From NCBI GenBank assembly GCA_946545105.1, contig CAMNMY010000045.1, positions 1-7,082 on the forward strand: a stretch of DNA of 7,082 nucleotides, read 5' to 3'. The DNA is from an uncultured Clostridia bacterium (GTDB lineage: Bacteria > Bacillota_A > Clostridia > Christensenellales > UBA3700). Positions within the stretch are counted from its first letter, which is position 1. Each line of letters starts with the position of its first letter. The position numbers were made by a program, and so were the translations under genes. Below the pieces are notes generated by a model. It ran no database searches. It saw nothing but the letters and a program-made list of their open reading frames with translations, and had not been told where the DNA came from. Below, one piece after another: positions 6,087 to 7,082 of the stretch.

Positions 6087-7082
6087 TAGAATTATTAGCA
6101 CCAGCTGGAGATCTAAACAAATTAAAAACTGCGCTACATTTTGGAGCAGATGCTGTCTACGTTGGCGGAAATATGTTTTCGCTAAGAGCAAATGCAAAGA
6201 ATTTTGGCGAAGAAGAAATGAAAGAAGCGGTAGAGTATACACACGCATTAGGCAAGAAGATTTATGTTGCTGTAAATATTTTTGCGTTCAATTCAGATTT
6301 TGAAAGACTTGCAAAATATTTTGTATTTTTGGAAAGCATAAATGTTGATGCTGTTATCGTTTCTGATCCTGGTGTTATTACAGTTTGTAAACAAGTTGCT
6401 CCAAAACTTGAAATTCATTTATCTACTCAAGCAAACACAACAAATAAATACGCTGCCAAATTTTGGGCAGATAATGGCGTAAAGAGAATCGTTTTAGCAA
6501 GAGAAACACCATTGAAAGATATAAGCGAAATGAGACAATACCTTCCAAAAGATATTGAAATCGAAGCGTTTGTTCATGGTGCTATGTGTATTTCATACAG
6601 TGGAAGATGCTTGCTTTCTAACGCATTGACAGGACGTTCTTCAAATAGGGGCGATTGTGTTCAAGCATGTAGATGGGAATTTGAATTCTATGAAAAGAAT
6701 AGAAAAGGAATGCCTTTAACAATTGGCGAAGAGGAAAGAGGCACATACATTTTAAATAGCAAAGACTTGAATATGATAGAACATATCGACAAGTTAATCG
6801 AAGCTGGTGTTTATTCTTTCAAAGTTGAAGGAAGAATGAAATCACCATATTACGTTGCTTCTGTTATCAATGCATACAGAAAAGCAATAGATTTATATTA
6901 CAAGGATCCAAAGAACTATAAGCCTTCACAAGCTTTAATAGATGAATTGTTCAAAAATAGCCATAGAGATTACACAACAGGTTTCTATTTTGGAGAAAAG
7001 GATTCAGTATGTTTAGAAACATCACAACCAAAATGCGATTATGAATTTATTGCTGAGGTTAAGGGATATGATGAGGAAAAAG
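6083..7082 (+). CDS. trhP: U32-family protein, probable tRNA uridine-34 hydroxylation enzyme TrhP (3' end outside window)
   Basis: Formerly called peptidase U32. In E. coli and B. subtilis, members such as TrhP (YegQ, YrrN/YrrO) are needed to form 5-hydroxyuridine at tRNA position 34 from prephenate. The visible 333 residues are open to the window end. Seen: the N-terminal ELLAPAGDLNKLKTAL (3-18) and GADAVYVGG (21-29), typical of the family's barrel; the signature EAFVHGAMCISYSGRCLLS (161-179); and four cysteines, C169, C176, C192 and C196, in the pattern thought to bind an iron-sulfur cluster. The segment around FKVEGRMKSPYYVA (247-260) is also characteristic. The ATG overlaps the trmR stop as ATGA (4 bases), with only a weak purine-rich stretch upstream, so translation is probably coupled to trmR. 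The length beyond the window is unknown; it already exceeds B. subtilis YrrN (about 309), so it is more like YrrO or YegQ. RlhA-like or collagenase-like subgroups are less likely given the trmR neighbour. Confidence 0.85.
   Translation, partial: MIELLAPAGDLNKLKTALHFGADAVYVGGNMFSLRANAKNFGEEEMKEAVEYTHALGKKIYVAVNIFAFNSDFERLAKYFVFLESINVDAVIVSDPGVITVCKQVAPKLEIHLSTQANTTNKYAAKFWADNGVKRIVLARETPLKDISEMRQYLPKDIEIEAFVHGAMCISYSGRCLLSNALTGRSSNRGDCVQACRWEFEFYEKNRKGMPLTIGEEERGTYILNSKDLNMIEHIDKLIEAGVYSFKVEGRMKSPYYVASVINAYRKAIDLYYKDPKNYKPSQALIDELFKNSHRDYTTGFYFGEKDSVCLETSQPKCDYEFIAEVKGYDEEK

Noticed and set aside
5819..6248. Two open minus-strand frames opposite trmR and the start of the U32 gene
   Set aside because: Both lie opposite genes with clear family motifs and show no recognisable domain or ribosome binding site.

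Overview
The window is AT-rich bacterial DNA with short spacers, strong AGGAGG-type ribosome binding sites and all three standard stop codons in use. RNase J, a short-type SerA and a clostridial-style tRNA-modification gene pair together suggest a low-GC Firmicute, most likely an anaerobic member of the Clostridia. The species cannot be named from this sequence. I see no mobile element, CRISPR array, tRNA, rRNA or phage gene.

Layout: (1) Positions 2-1060, + strand: the 3' part of an MMPL/RND-type membrane transporter gene whose beginning lies outside the window. (2) Positions 1081-1112: a perfect 11-bp hairpin between two convergent genes, probably a bidirectional terminator. (3) Positions 3371-1134, - strand: a serC-serA operon for the first two steps of serine synthesis from 3-phosphoglycerate. 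SerA has unusual residues at a catalytic position and in its C-terminal ACT-like domain. (4) Positions 3372-3829: a 458-bp, very AT-rich divergent regulatory region. It holds a convincing promoter for each side, two inverted repeats resembling binding sites of the redox repressor Rex, a further 24-bp near-palindrome and several short repeats. (5) Positions 3830-7082, + strand: a tightly packed operon of rnj (ribonuclease J), trmR (tRNA wobble-uridine methyltransferase family) and a U32-family gene of the TrhP type, cut by the window end. Its genes overlap by 8 and 4 bases, so their translation is probably coupled.

How the genes work together: SerA oxidises 3-phosphoglycerate to 3-phosphohydroxypyruvate and SerC transaminates this to phosphoserine. 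The opposite operon joins an mRNA/rRNA-processing nuclease to two enzymes that, by homology to Bacillus subtilis TrhP/TrmR, hydroxylate and then methylate U34 of tRNA anticodons. Nothing here is clearly a wholly new system. The most noteworthy signals are the Rex-like sites between the two operons, the altered SerA residues and the coupling of RNase J to wobble-base modification.
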